A DNA stretch of 64,000 bases from Corynebacterium occultum (GCF_009734425.1 NZ_CP046455.1:1240001-1304000); one strand, 5' to 3'; shown: positions 8,037 through 19,256, counted from the first letter of the stretch. Numbers and translations are program-made. The notes: generated by a model not told the origin, from the letters alone.

Positions 8037-9203
8037 TTAAGCAATGGGGCGGTGATGCGGGGAATCCAGGAGATACTCCCTCAGGTAAGGAAGCGAGAAG
8101 CTGAGATAACCGTACTTGGGTACTTCCACGAGACCCCGGTCGAGGAGGGACTTGCGCGCCATGGACAGTGCATTGGGTTTTACCCCGAGATGCGCGGCGA
8201 TATCACCGGTGGCCACCATCCCAGCTGCCGAAGATAACTCGGCCAGGGTGTAGAGCAGGCCCAGTTCGCGATCTGGGACCTGGTGCAGGGAAGGCCCATG
8301 AACCTGACTGCCCATCCGCCTGATCACATCAGTCCTGATGGCTTCGATCTGGGCGGTGGTGATCCGGGATTCCCCGGAGAGCGAGGTGTGGGCCCAAGCC
8401 AGTGAGCCTGTCAACTGCATGAGATAGGGATATCCAACACTGAGGGCGGTGGCGGCCGCAGCTGCCCCGGTGCTCATTTCCCGTCCGCCGGCATGGGCGG
8501 TCGCCAGAAACATCTCGCTGGCCTCAGGATCAGAAACCGGCCGGAGGTGGATCCGCTCCGCCCGCCTGATGAAGGTGGTGCCCCGTTGCTGAAGCAGGCG
8601 TTCAATTCCCTCGGGCAGGCCGGCGGCCACTAGGGCGATATCAAAATCATCGCGGAGCAGATCCTGAACCGCAGTAGCCAGTTGATGGAGTTGGTCCGCG
8701 TGCGCTGCCTGGAGTTCATCGAGGGTGATCAGCACACCGGTGCCATGGGGTCGAAGTTGCTTGGCCAGGGCGCGGAGCCGGGTGATCAACGTCGGGGAGG
8801 GGCTGGAGGTATCTGGATGAGGAACCGAGTTGATTGACCCAACCCCGGCGATGCCGCCACCGGTGAACATGCGCTTGGGTGGATCACCCTTGACGTGCCT
8901 CATGGCCTGGGGGATCGTCGTCTCAGCCAGGGTGGTGACCAGATGTTCATCCGGATAGGCGCGCAGCGAGATCCATCCCTGGGCCGCGGCGGCCTCCTCG
9001 AACTCATTGAGGAGAACGGTTTTACCCATGCCTCTTGCCCCGGCGATGAGCAGGGCACGGAACGGGCTTCCCGGCCCTTCCGCCAGTCCCAGCCGAAATG
9101 CGTCCAGGAGGGAGTCCCGCCCCGCCAGAATGGTGGGTGAGACTCCGAAGGTGGGGCGAAAAGGATTGCGCAGGGGCGGGGCGAGCGCAGTGTTATCAAC
9201 CAT
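8037..9203 (-). CDS. AAA-type ATPase with C-terminal winged helix
   Basis: 388 codons. Walker A is at residues ~54-61 (GARGMGKT), Walker B near 160 (GVLITLDELQ), and a sensor-like stretch at FDIALVAAGLPEG. After the ATPase core there is a lid region (SVGYPYLMQLTGSLAWAH), then a winged-helix segment near the end (GDIAAHLGVKPNALSMARKSLLDRGLV). This is the architecture of the Orc1/Cdc6-like and STAND-like bacterial ATPases that bind DNA. The substrate is unknown. It is divergent from mnmA, and the gap between them contains three 28-bp-spaced repeats (9290-9360), a possible self-binding operator. The SAM-binding gene downstream is likely its partner. Confidence 0.75.
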   Translation of the reverse strand: MVDNTALAPPLRNPFRPTFGVSPTILAGRDSLLDAFRLGLAEGPGSPFRALLIAGARGMGKTVLLNEFEEAAAAQGWISLRAYPDEHLVTTLAETTIPQAMRHVKGDPPKRMFTGGGIAGVGSINSVPHPDTSSPSPTLITRLRALAKQLRPHGTGVLITLDELQAAHADQLHQLATAVQDLLRDDFDIALVAAGLPEGIERLLQQRGTTFIRRAERIHLRPVSDPEASEMFLATAHAGGREMSTGAAAAATALSVGYPYLMQLTGSLAWAHTSLSGESRITTAQIEAIRTDVIRRMGSQVHGPSLHQVPDRELGLLYTLAELSSAAGMVATGDIAAHLGVKPNALSMARKSLLDRGLVEVPKYGYLSFSLPYLREYLLDSPHHRPIA

Positions 9204-9289
9204 GTGGGACTCCCAGAATGTGGGGGAAGGTGATGAATTTTCATCCGGCGGCCCGGAGAACTTCTCCCGAAAGCCCCATTGTACTGATT

Positions 9290-9360
9290 TAGATCTTGTA
9301 GAACTTTCGGGAGTCTTTAGATCTGATAGATCTTTTCATGGCAGGTAGATCCGGTAGATC
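9290..9360 (+). repeat. three iteron-like repeats, 28-bp period
   Basis: Three copies of TAGATCNNNTAGATC start at 9290, 9318 and 9346, exactly 28 bp apart. The first has one change (TAGAAC) in its second half. Within each copy the hexamer repeats at 9 bp. They lie 87-157 bp before the ATPase start and upstream of mnmA. The regular spacing looks like a protein-binding array. The rest of the 9204-9527 gap holds the two divergent promoters, with no gene. Confidence 0.75.
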
Positions 9361-9527
9361 TAACAGTGATCAGCCTCGCAGTTCAGCCCTGACATCCCGG
9401 GCCGCTATCCGCTCACCCGTGACCCGCCCAGATCGCAGCGGAAGAAATTCGCAGATTTCGGGAACAGCGGGTTACGCTACGGTGTTGAAACTCAGCGAGA
9501 CATATAGCAGCACAAACGAGGGAGACC

Positions 9528-10625
9528 ATGCGGGTTCTGGCGGCAATGAGCGGCGGTGTTGATTCGGCGGTGGCCGCATCCCGGGCGGTGGAGGCCGGTC
9601 ACGAGGTCATCGGCGTGCACCTGGCACTTTCACAGGACGCCCAGCAAACCCGCGAATCCTCCCGGGGTTGCTGCTCCCTGGAGGACTCCGCCGATGCGCG
9701 CCGGGTCTGCGACAGGCTCGGCATCCCCTTCTACGTCTGGGACTTCTCCGACCGTTTCAAGGAGGATGTCATCGATGACTTCATCGACTCTTACGCGGCC
9801 GGCGAAACCCCCAACCCCTGCCTGCGCTGCAATGAGAAGATCAAGTTCGCGGCCCTGCTCGAACGCGGTATTGCACTGGGATTCGATGCTGTGGTCACCG
9901 GCCATTACGCACGTCTCACCCAGCCGGTGGATGGCGGGGACGGGTACCTGCGCCGCTCCGTCGATCCGGACAAGGATCAGTCCTATGTTCTTGGGGTGCT
10001 CGGTGCCCATGAGATCGCGCACTGCATGTTCCCGGTCGGTGACACCCTCAAGCCGCAGATTCGGGAGGAAGCCGCCGGGCATGGTTTCTCGGTGGCCAAG
10101 AAGCCGGACTCCTATGACATCTGCTTCATCCCTGACGGCGACACCCAGGCCTTCCTGGGCAGGCACATCGGGCTGCGCCCCGGCATGATCCGGGACCAGG
10201 ACGGTACTGAGTTGCGTGATCATGCCGGAATCCACGAATTCACCATCGGCCAGCGTAAGGGGCTGGACATCAAGACCCCGGCCGTTGATGGCCGCCCCCG
10301 ATACGTCACCGATATCGACGCCGCCACCGGCACCGTCACCGTCGGCCCGCGCGAGAAGCTCGCCGTCATGGAGATCCACGCTGACCGCCTGAAGTTCCTG
10401 CACCCCGCCATGTCCGGGGAGCTGGACTGCGAGGTCCAGGTCCGGGCCCACGGCGGCATCGTCAAGTGTCACGCCAGCATTGACCGGGACACCGACCTCA
10501 TGGTGCTCAAGTTGGTGGAACCGCTGTCTGGTGTGGCCCGCGGGCAGGCTGCCGTGCTTTATCTTCCGGATGCGGAGGGAGATATCGTCCTCGGTTCCGG
10601 CACTATCTGCGGCACGGTGAACTGA
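9528..10625 (+). CDS. mnmA: tRNA-specific 2-thiouridylase MnmA
   Basis: 365 codons, usual length. It transfers sulfur to U34 of tRNA-Lys, Glu and Gln in the cytoplasm, making s2U. The PP-loop is at the start ([13 protein letters not shown]). Both expected cysteines are present, the nucleophile in [12 protein letters not shown] (~residue 103) and the persulfide cysteine in [12 protein letters not shown] (~residue 200). The C-terminal barrel follows, with [18 protein letters not shown] precedes the ATG. The stop overlaps the next start by one base (TGATG), so the two genes are translationally coupled. Confidence 0.96.
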   Translation: MRVLAAMSGGVDSAVAASRAVEAGHEVIGVHLALSQDAQQTRESSRGCCSLEDSADARRVCDRLGIPFYVWDFSDRFKEDVIDDFIDSYAAGETPNPCLRCNEKIKFAALLERGIALGFDAVVTGHYARLTQPVDGGDGYLRRSVDPDKDQSYVLGVLGAHEIAHCMFPVGDTLKPQIREEAAGHGFSVAKKPDSYDICFIPDGDTQAFLGRHIGLRPGMIRDQDGTELRDHAGIHEFTIGQRKGLDIKTPAVDGRPRYVTDIDAATGTVTVGPREKLAVMEIHADRLKFLHPAMSGELDCEVQVRAHGGIVKCHASIDRDTDLMVLKLVEPLSGVARGQAAVLYLPDAEGDIVLGSGTICGTVN

Positions 10626-11671
10626 TGAGCGCCTATGGACTCGGGGAACTCCCCGGCACTTCGGTGGCAGAAGCCGCGGACATGATCCTCGGTGAGACCG
10701 GTGACCTGGTTCACCTGCCGCAGCTTCCCGGCCGGGGGCTCGGCTCTGATGCGGTGGGTCGGACCGCCACCCTCCTGGAGGGCATCCATGTCGACCGGGG
10801 CCCACGGTCCTGGATCATGAGCGCCCGCCCCCAGATCGAGACCCGCCGCAGCCGTGACCTGGTCGAGCGTGACCTCGAGGTCTGCGCCGAGGTGTGGAAC
10901 ATGAAAGCCAACACCATCAAGGTGCAGGTGGCTGGTCCCTGGATGCTCGCCGCGCAGATCGAGATGTCCAATGGTCATAAGGTGATCACCGACCGGGGTG
11001 CCATGCGTGATCTCACCGACTCCCTGATCGCCGGCATCCGCGCCCACCTCGCCCATGTCGCCCACAGCCTGGATGTGCTGGCCAGTCCGCAGGCGCTCTA
11101 CTCGGAACTGGTGGATCCGGTGGTGGTGCTCCAGATTGATGAGCCGCTGCTGCCCAAGATCAACGCCGGAAAGATCCTCGGCACCACCGAATTCGAGAAT
11201 ATTCCGGCGGTGGCTGAAAACGATATCGCTGAAAGGTTGAATCAGGTCATCGAGTCGGTTCGTGGTGGCGGGGTGTCCTCGGTGCTGTTGAACCAGACTG
11301 GTTATTCCCCGCTGTGGGAAGTGGCACGGGAATCTGGTGCCGACACCGTGCAGCTGAGCCTGGACCTCGTCCGCGGCAATGAACACCTCGACGGCTTCGG
11401 CCGTGCCATCAGCGAGGGCGTGCGCCTGGGGTTGGGCATCACCAACCCTGGTGACCAGGTCGATGAGCTGGGGGAGAAACCCCGCGCACTGGCGGTCCGG
11501 GTGGCGCGCTTCTTCGATGAGATCGGCCTGGATCGAGCCCTGCTCGGCTCGGCGGTGGACATTCACCCACGCGGTGGCATCACCACTGGCACGCTTAACG
11601 ACGCCGCGGCAGCCTATCGGATGGCTCGGGTCGTCGCCGGAATGCTCGAGAGCGATGCCGGGGATCTCTAA
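10625..11671 (+). CDS. MetE/UROD-like protein lacking zinc ligands
   Basis: 348 codons. The fold region resembles the catalytic domain of cobalamin-independent methionine synthase: VAGPWMLAAQIEM, VVLQIDEPLLPKINAG, GADTVQLSLDLV and GLGITNPGDQVDE. The His-x-Cys and distal Cys that bind catalytic zinc in MetE are not found, and the whole protein has one cysteine (EVCAEVW). At about half the size of MetE it is therefore probably not a methionine synthase, although databases often name it so. The one-base overlap with mnmA suggests a linked function, perhaps in sulfur or tRNA modification, but that is inference. Confidence 0.7.
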   Translation: MSAYGLGELPGTSVAEAADMILGETGDLVHLPQLPGRGLGSDAVGRTATLLEGIHVDRGPRSWIMSARPQIETRRSRDLVERDLEVCAEVWNMKANTIKVQVAGPWMLAAQIEMSNGHKVITDRGAMRDLTDSLIAGIRAHLAHVAHSLDVLASPQALYSELVDPVVVLQIDEPLLPKINAGKILGTTEFENIPAVAENDIAERLNQVIESVRGGGVSSVLLNQTGYSPLWEVARESGADTVQLSLDLVRGNEHLDGFGRAISEGVRLGLGITNPGDQVDELGEKPRALAVRVARFFDEIGLDRALLGSAVDIHPRGGITTGTLNDAAAAYRMARVVAGMLESDAGDL

Positions 11672-11934
11672 ACGGATCGGGCTGGGCCATCACCCAGGAC
11701 CCGGAATGTCGCCAGCCCACCCACAAGTCCCAGGAGTGCGGCGGTGATCCACCACAGCCACACCGGAATGTTGGTGTTCCACATCGTGATCACCATCATG
11801 AAGAAGAAGCAGGTGAGGATCGCGGAGATGGCACTTGTCAAGGGCTTATCGGGTTTTCGCCAGAGTTTCCAGGCGGCATGACCGGCGGTGGCCAGGGCCA
11901 GCAGCGCGAGAAACCAGTTGATGATGAAAATCAT
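11668..11934 (-). CDS. small membrane protein, three predicted helices
   Basis: 88 codons from the ATG at 11934. Hydrophobic segments lie at residues ~3-20, ~38-52 and ~57-75 (IFIINWFLALLALATAGHA, FFFMMVITMW, WLWWITAALLGLVGGLA), separated by a short basic loop with KLWRKPDKP. The start overlaps the stop of the serine hydrolase by ATGA, so it is the last gene of that operon. It overlaps the end of the MetE-like gene convergently by four bases. Family not recognised. Confidence 0.65.
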   Translation of the reverse strand: MIFIINWFLALLALATAGHAAWKLWRKPDKPLTSAISAILTCFFFMMVITMWNTNIPVWLWWITAALLGLVGGLATFRVLGDGPARSV

Positions 11935-12914
11935 CGCAACTCCTCCAGGAGTGCACGGCCGAGGTCGTCGACACGCGCGGTGGTGCTGGTAACCACGTAG
12001 GCGGCTGAGTTGTTTTCCGGGTCCAGGAGCAACATGGATGAGAAACCGCCGGTGCCACCGTTGTGCCATATGGTATTCGGATCATCATGAACCCAGGTGA
12101 ATTCCGGGATGCCCTGATCCAGCAGATACTGGGCGAAGATCTCCATGTCCGCAGCGGTGCTCCGGAGGCCGCCGGCGGGGGCATAACCCTCATCATCCCA
12201 GGCGGCCATGGTTCGGCCGCGACTGTTGAAACCAAGCGGGGACTCTTCACCCGCGTGCAGGGTGGTGTCGCCCATCCCCAGCGGTTCCAGCAGAGTGCTC
12301 CGGAGCAGTTCCTCGTAGGTGGTGCCGGCATTCTGGGCCAGCAGATGGCCCAATAGTGAGACGCCGAAATTGGAGTATTCATACTTGCCACGGCTAGCCA
12401 GGCTCGCATCCCGGGCTAGGTTGAGGATGTCTTCAGCCGTGATGCCCTCATAGGGTGAGGTGCCGAAGGCCAGGTACTTCGCGTTATCCCAGAGATTCAC
12501 CCCTGCCAGGCGGGGAAGCCCGGAGGTGTGTTCGGCCAGCTCCAATAATGTGACCTCGCTGATCGGGGAGGCGCCGGTATCGATGATCTCGCTGACCGTG
12601 GTGTCCGGGGTCAGTTCACCCGCCTCGATGGCCTGATGGAGGAGCTGGGCGGTGAAAATCTTGGTGACGGAACCGATCTCGAATTCTGTGCCGGCCCCGG
12701 CGCCGAGGCCGGCAAAGGTGGCATCTCCGTCCCTGATCTGAAAGGCGGAGAGGTTCTGGCTGCCGGCAGGGGCATTTTCAGCCAGCAGTGCTGCAAGTTC
12801 GGGATCTCCGATGTGCTCGTCGGAAACCGAGACGGGGCGTGGCCCCAGTATCAATGCGGCGATGAGGACCGCCACCCCGACCGCGCCGGAGGTGATGAGA
12901 TGGGAAGTTTTCAT
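11931..12914 (-). CDS. serine hydrolase, class C beta-lactamase fold
   Basis: 327 codons. An uncleaved or Sec signal anchor is at residues ~5-24 (LITSGAVGVAVLIAALILG), so the enzyme acts outside the membrane. The penicillin-recognising triad is visible: SVTK (nucleophile Ser and Lys, ~residue 78), YSN (~160) and HNGGTGG (~285). This is the arrangement of the PBP4*/EstB/class C beta-lactamase superfamily. The substrate may be a peptidoglycan peptide or an ester and cannot be told from sequence. The ATG at 12914 is preceded by AGGAGCACCTCCC. It lies 22 bases after the ArsR-like gene and in front of the small membrane gene. Confidence 0.85.
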   Translation of the reverse strand: MKTSHLITSGAVGVAVLIAALILGPRPVSVSDEHIGDPELAALLAENAPAGSQNLSAFQIRDGDATFAGLGAGAGTEFEIGSVTKIFTAQLLHQAIEAGELTPDTTVSEIIDTGASPISEVTLLELAEHTSGLPRLAGVNLWDNAKYLAFGTSPYEGITAEDILNLARDASLASRGKYEYSNFGVSLLGHLLAQNAGTTYEELLRSTLLEPLGMGDTTLHAGEESPLGFNSRGRTMAAWDDEGYAPAGGLRSTAADMEIFAQYLLDQGIPEFTWVHDDPNTIWHNGGTGGFSSMLLLDPENNSAAYVVTSTTARVDDLGRALLEELR

Positions 12915-12936
12915 GGGAGGTGCTCCTGTGATCGCA

Positions 12937-13434
12937 CTAGTGGTTTTCGGCAGCGGCGATGATGCTGAGCAGGGGGATGACCCGGGCAGGTCGAATGCTG
13001 TAGGTGCCATCGGGGGATTTGCCGGTCCAGCCGGCGCTGTGCAGGGCTCCCAGATGGTGGTAACCCGTACCGGTGGAGGAGATGACCCCCTCGGCCACCA
13101 ACTCTGCGATGGTGGCCGGTGAGGGGAGTAATCGGCGCAGGATGGCACCCCGGACAGGATGGGCGATGGCGCTCAGTCTCGTTATTGCCTCCTCCCAGGA
13201 CTGGTCGAGGAGAAAATCCGTGGGGCGTTCCCACTGGTAGGAAAAAACCCGGCCGTCGATCTCCACCTCACCGCTAAAGAGAACGGAACCACCCGGGACG
13301 GGGGAACCTTCCTCGTTCAGGGCGGTGGCGGGGAGCTGCGGCACGGACGTGGTTTCGGCAGCCTCGAGGGCGGCGATGCGCTTTTCCAGGGCGTCGATAC
13401 GTTCATGGGCCGCTGAGATACCATCCTTTTCCAT
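12937..13434 (-). CDS. ArsR-like winged-helix regulator
   Basis: 165 codons. Residues ~5-30 form a short coiled coil (AHERIDALEKRIAALEAAE). After a variable middle part comes a winged helix at ~95-150: AIAHPVRGAILRRLLPSPATIAELV, then GTGYHHLGALHSAGW as recognition helix. No metal-binding cysteines are seen, so the inducer is not a typical ArsR metal. It is first in the operon with the serine hydrolase and probably controls it. The upstream 13435-13460 has an AT-rich stretch (TTCTAAAATTCTGTATTTTT-like) suited to a promoter and operator. Confidence 0.75.
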   Translation of the reverse strand: MEKDGISAAHERIDALEKRIAALEAAETTSVPQLPATALNEEGSPVPGGSVLFSGEVEIDGRVFSYQWERPTDFLLDQSWEEAITRLSAIAHPVRGAILRRLLPSPATIAELVAEGVISSTGTGYHHLGALHSAGWTGKSPDGTYSIRPARVIPLLSIIAAAENH

Positions 13435-13540
13435 GATTCTAAAAATACAGAATTTTAGAGAAGTAGCAACCCCCCTGGGTCATGTTCCGGACCAGGGGGG
13501 GAGGGCAGTGCTTTAACTGGGGCGGGCAGGTTCGAGCTCT

Positions 13541-14611
13541 TTAGTCGCCTCCGCTGCCGCCATCGCCCCCATCGAAGGAACCGCCATCACCGCCGCCACC
13601 ATCGGGGTCGACGCCATCGCTCCAGGGACTGTCGGAACCGTGGGCGGTATCCAGATCTTCGTCTTTGTGCCCGATGTCATGGTGGGTGCTTAACGTGCCA
13701 GTGTCGCCCGAGGTGTTGGTGTTTTTCCGCTTGGGGAACAGCCAGGGCGCCGTCTGGTTGATGAAGGAGATGAAGGCCTGGTCCAGCATTCCCGGGGCAG
13801 CCGAGCCCTTGACCGCGAAGAGGAAGAGCAGCCGCTCATCTGCCTGGAGGTGACGAAGCGCAGGGGAGCTGGTGTTGACGATCTCGTGGAACTGCAGGCG
13901 GGCTGCGCGTCCGGCGAGGGTGGAGCGACTGCGGGTCAGTCCCCGGATCTGGCGGGGGGATCGTATCCAGGCCATAATCAGTCCGACGCAAATGAGAATG
14001 AACATCAGGATCGTCAGTGGGGTGTCCCCGAGCCCGAGCAACTCGGACACCATCCCGGCAAGCATGAATCCGAGGGCGGCTACGGTGAGGTAATACAGCA
14101 GGAACAGCAGGCGACGGAGCCAGCCCAGCATGGCGAGGTGGGCGCTGAGGGGTTTGGGGCGGGCATTGGCCCAACCACGCTCCCTCAAGCGATCGGTGAT
14201 CTGCCGGAAGTGATCCCGGAGAAGATTGCCACTGCCGAGAAGCTCCTCCAGGGCTTTGAACTGCGGTGACTGGAGCGCGTGCAGAAGGGCGCGCGTGGTG
14301 GGGGTGTCCGCCGGACGGAGATGGGTCATCCTCACCCTGCCTGAGGGGTCCAATTCGATCTGACCGTTGCGGTAGAGGTGCAGGAGCTGAACCATGAGGA
14401 CCCGTTCCGCACCCCCGCAGAGCATGGCGACCAGAGCGACGGGCTCAGTCACCCAGTGTCGGGAAAGTGCGGTCCGGGCGGTCTCCGTGACCTCCCGGCG
14501 TGCGATGTCCAGTGCCCGGCGCCGACTCGAGCGAAGGAGAAGGATGAGCAGGTATAGGAAAGCCGCCAGGAGCATCAGGAAAAAGAACAGTCCGAGAACC
14601 TGATTGCTCAT
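13541..14611 (-). CDS. TIGR04222-type membrane protein with Gly-rich tail
   Basis: 356 codons. An N-terminal hydrophobic segment (FFFLMLLAAFLYLLILLL) is followed by a cytoplasmic domain, then two membrane segments around residues ~175-225 (LFLLYYLTVAALGFMLAGMV, LTILMFILICVGLIMAWI). The C-terminus is a run of Gly, Asp and Ser after DGVDPDGGGGDGG. That order, ending in a glycine-rich tail, is typical of the TIGR04222 family, whose function is unknown. The nearest genes are more than 100 bases away, so it is probably monocistronic. Confidence 0.75.
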   Translation of the reverse strand: MSNQVLGLFFFLMLLAAFLYLLILLLRSSRRRALDIARREVTETARTALSRHWVTEPVALVAMLCGGAERVLMVQLLHLYRNGQIELDPSGRVRMTHLRPADTPTTRALLHALQSPQFKALEELLGSGNLLRDHFRQITDRLRERGWANARPKPLSAHLAMLGWLRRLLFLLYYLTVAALGFMLAGMVSELLGLGDTPLTILMFILICVGLIMAWIRSPRQIRGLTRSRSTLAGRAARLQFHEIVNTSSPALRHLQADERLLFLFAVKGSAAPGMLDQAFISFINQTAPWLFPKRKNTNTSGDTGTLSTHHDIGHKDEDLDTAHGSDSPWSDGVDPDGGGGDGGSFDGGDGGSGGD

Positions 14612-14774
14612 GCCTGAGGCCTTCCCTGGAGTCTTCCCATGATTATTGCCAGGGGAGGGGCCGTCGGAGAAGTCACACTGTGGTCCTTAGCTGTGGTGGA
14701 GATTGCGGGACCATTGTGCCGTAGGTGCAGCCTCTCCTTCGGCTGACGCGCTGGGTGGCTCGGCTCGGTGGGTG

Positions 14775-14984
14775 CTATTTCCGCATGGCCTGGTATCCCG
14801 CCTCCTTGACCGCGGCGATCACGGCAGCGTCGTCGATGTCCCCGTTCGCCGTGATCGTGAGGAGGTTGGTGCTTCGGTCGGCTGTGGCGGCGGTGACACC
14901 TGGTATCTCAGAGACCTCTTCAGTGACCGATGCTTCGCAGTGTCCGCAGGTCATTCCGATGACGGTGAATTCGAGGGTGTTCAC
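14775..14984 (-). CDS. copZ: copper chaperone (HMA domain)
   Basis: 69 codons, a single heavy-metal-associated domain. The metal site GMTCGHC is at residues ~10-16, and the rest follows the ferredoxin-like pattern to VKEAGYQAMRK. It would carry Cu(I) in the cytoplasm, usually to a P-type ATPase, but none is adjacent. AAGGAGCATGCTG-type sequence precedes the ATG. A TACCC-N5-GGGTA palindrome lies 33 bases upstream and suggests copper control. Confidence 0.9.
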   Translation of the reverse strand: MNTLEFTVIGMTCGHCEASVTEEVSEIPGVTAATADRSTNLLTITANGDIDDAAVIAAVKEAGYQAMRK

Positions 14985-15016
14985 AGCATGCTCCTTGCGT
15001 AAGTTCTATACCGGTT

Positions 15017-15031
15017 ACCCCTATAGGGTAT
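15017..15031. promoter_or_regulatory. candidate copper-responsive operator
   Basis: TACCCCTATAGGGTA has inverted arms TACCC/GGGTA. It resembles CsoR/CopY-type GC-rich operators of actinobacterial copper genes and sits directly upstream of the copper chaperone start. Position and symmetry are seen; the regulator is inferred. Confidence 0.55.
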
Positions 15032-15195
15032 CAAGGTGGGGTGGGGGAAGGTAGGTGGGTTTTTGCCTGAAGCAGCCCGCCCAGCTCCCATGGATTCCTA
15101 CCGCGCCTTATTCGTGCCTTTTCTAACCCTGCATTATTTCCCAGAAGTGTTAACCTGCTGGTCAGTGCCCTTGTTGGGGCGCTGGGGGAGAGGGT

Positions 15196-15867
15196 TTAAC
15201 CCTGCATCGGCCAGGAGGTGTTTACCGTGGTCGTGTCGCGGCCCCGGCCCTCGAGGTATTTCTTGAAGTCGGTCTGCATTTCGTAATAACCCACCGCCTG
15301 AAACTCCATCAACTCCTCCGCGGACATCGCCGCCAGCTCCGGCCACATCTTGATCTGCTTCCAGGCGATCCGGGCGGCGGCCAAGGCATCGGAGGTGGCC
15401 TCATGGGCGGTGTCCAGGCGGACACTGTAGTGCGCGCACAGATCCGTCAGGGTGCGCTTTCCCTTGCGGTATTTGTCCTTGAGTTTGTCGATGACGAAAG
15501 GATCGTAGACCAGGCCGTCGACGGTGAACTCCGGGCTCTGGGAGCGCAGGATCGTCAGATCATAGGAGGCGTTGAACACGATCAGGGTGAGCCCATCCCG
15601 CCAACCGGCACGGATCCGCTGAATTGATTCGGCGAGCACCTCATCATGGGGGCGACCGTGCTCCCGGGCGTATTCGGTGCTGATCCCGTGGATGGCGGTG
15701 GTCTCCGGGGGAATTTCGATGCCAGGGTCAGCGAGCAGCTCCACGGGGTCGACCTCGCGGCCGTCGATACGCACCATGGCTGAGGTGACGATCCTGGCTT
15801 CGCGGGGGTTGACGGAAGTGGTCTCGAGGTCGAAGGAGAGCATGCGGGAGGCATCGAAGTTACTCAT
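15196..15867 (-). CDS. DnaQ-like 3'-5' exonuclease
   Basis: 223 codons from the ATG at 15867; an upstream GTG frame adds only weak sequence. DEDD exonuclease motifs are seen: I in LSFDLETTSV, II in IVFNASYDLTIL, and III in AHEATSDALAAARIAWK, where the His before the last Asp makes it the DEDDh type. The family removes 3' nucleotides in proofreading or repair. It is shorter than fused epsilon proteins and lacks a helicase or UvrC part. It is divergent from ligA with about 90 bases between. RBS-like GGTTGTGGAC precedes the ATG. Confidence 0.85.
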   Translation of the reverse strand: MSNFDASRMLSFDLETTSVNPREARIVTSAMVRIDGREVDPVELLADPGIEIPPETTAIHGISTEYAREHGRPHDEVLAESIQRIRAGWRDGLTLIVFNASYDLTILRSQSPEFTVDGLVYDPFVIDKLKDKYRKGKRTLTDLCAHYSVRLDTAHEATSDALAAARIAWKQIKMWPELAAMSAEELMEFQAVGYYEMQTDFKKYLEGRGRDTTTVNTSWPMQG

Positions 15868-15881
15868 GTCCACAACCCTAG

Positions 15882-18002
<2,121 letters not shown>

Positions 18003-18061
18003 TGCACCTCGCTTATCGACGCCCCCCTTGGGACCGCGGCAACGCCCGGGGGCGAGGCTGA

Positions 18062-18733
18062 CTAGGTCAGGATCGTGCCGACGATCCGACCCAGGTTGCC
18101 CAGGTTCTCCACCTCGCTGGCCAGGAAACTTGGACCGCCGGTGCGTCCGACCACCATCACCATGTTGGTGCCGGTCAGGGGGGTGGCGGCCAGCGTGGAA
18201 TCCAGCAGGGCCCAGGATTCGGGGATCCAGTCTTCGGTGTCCGGGTTGAGCACCCGGGCCGCAGTGACATCCACCGCGGGGGAGGAACCATCGTCTTCTG
18301 GGGCGGCCAGGGAGGCGGCGACGCGGGTGGAGTTCTCCGCCACATCCAGGACGATCACCCAGCTGGCGGTCATGGAGCGTGGAATCACCGCAACCATCTT
18401 CTCCATGGCCTTAGGGATCTTGTTCTTGTGGGCGGCGATATCAGCCAGCATCGAGACCTGCCCGCGACGGTCCACGGTGCCGGTGAAGGGGCGGATGGAG
18501 TCGACCTCTGCTCCGTCGACGGTCTGGATTGCGGTGATGAGACTGTCAGCCATCGTCGTCTTGGGGAGGTGGACGACGATATCGTCCACCACCATCTGCT
18601 CCGGCAGAACCTGCACCACATCCACTGACTGGATATTTCCCTCCACCAGGCCGATCGCCTCCGCCAGCTCGCCGAGACTGCCCGGCAGATCGGGGAGCTG
18701 GACACGGATCAGGAAGGACATCGTGGGTTCCAT
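18062..18733 (-). CDS. ACT-domain protein
   Basis: 223 codons from the ATG at 18733, which follows CCCGAGGCACC; an ATG 33 bases upstream is also possible. The N-terminal ~70 residues form an ACT fold (SFLIRVQLPDLPGSLGELAE, then GNIQSVDVVQVLPEQMVVDD). The rest is a less conserved domain with GTNMVMVVGRTGGPSFL. ACT domains bind amino acids to regulate enzymes, but no catalytic domain is attached. It is convergent with ligA. A similar gene sits between ligA and gatC in other corynebacteria. Confidence 0.75.
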   Translation of the reverse strand: MEPTMSFLIRVQLPDLPGSLGELAEAIGLVEGNIQSVDVVQVLPEQMVVDDIVVHLPKTTMADSLITAIQTVDGAEVDSIRPFTGTVDRRGQVSMLADIAAHKNKIPKAMEKMVAVIPRSMTASWVIVLDVAENSTRVAASLAAPEDDGSSPAVDVTAARVLNPDTEDWIPESWALLDSTLAATPLTGTNMVMVVGRTGGPSFLASEVENLGNLGRIVGTILT

Positions 18734-18954
18734 GGTGCCTCGGGCATTCTTGGGGGTAGGGGACATGATGACTTCAATGCTAATGAACTTTGCACCTCCG
18801 GCGGGGAGAGAAGGTGGGCGGCAAATGGGGGGAGAGGGTGAAGGACGGGTGTGCGCAATGGTCTTAATGGCGGTGCAGTAGGATTACCTCAGGTCGGGCC
18901 CCGCCGGGCCCATCATCCCCGGAAGTCCAAGATGCGAAAGAGGAAGTAGTACAC

Positions 18955-19254
18955 GTGCCTGAGATTTCGCGTGACGAGGTCGCCCACCTCGCGAAACTAT
19001 CCCGTCTGGCTCTGAGTGAGGAAGAGCTCAAGGAGCTCGCCACCCAGATCGACGACATCATCGGTTATGTCTCCGATGTGCAGAAAGTCGACGCTGCGGG
19101 CGTTGAGCCCATGAGCCACCCCCACAACATCCAGACCACCATGCGTGAGGATGTCGTCAAGGAGACCCTCACCGCAGAGCAGGCCCTGGACCAGGCGCCC
19201 GCAGTTGAGGACCAGCGTTTCGTCGTACCGCAGATTCTGGGGGAGCAGGACTAA
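18955..19254 (+). CDS. gatC: aspartyl/glutamyl-tRNA amidotransferase subunit C
   Basis: 99 codons with a GTG start; AAAGAGGAAG lies 15-20 bases before it. It stabilises the GatCAB complex that converts misacylated Glu-tRNA-Gln or Asp-tRNA-Asn. Family marks are [22 protein letters not shown] and the conserved [12 protein letters not shown]. It is two bases from gatA and certainly cotranscribed. Confidence 0.96.
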   Translation: MPEISRDEVAHLAKLSRLALSEEELKELATQIDDIIGYVSDVQKVDAAGVEPMSHPHNIQTTMREDVVKETLTAEQALDQAPAVEDQRFVVPQILGEQD

Positions 19255-19256
19255 AA

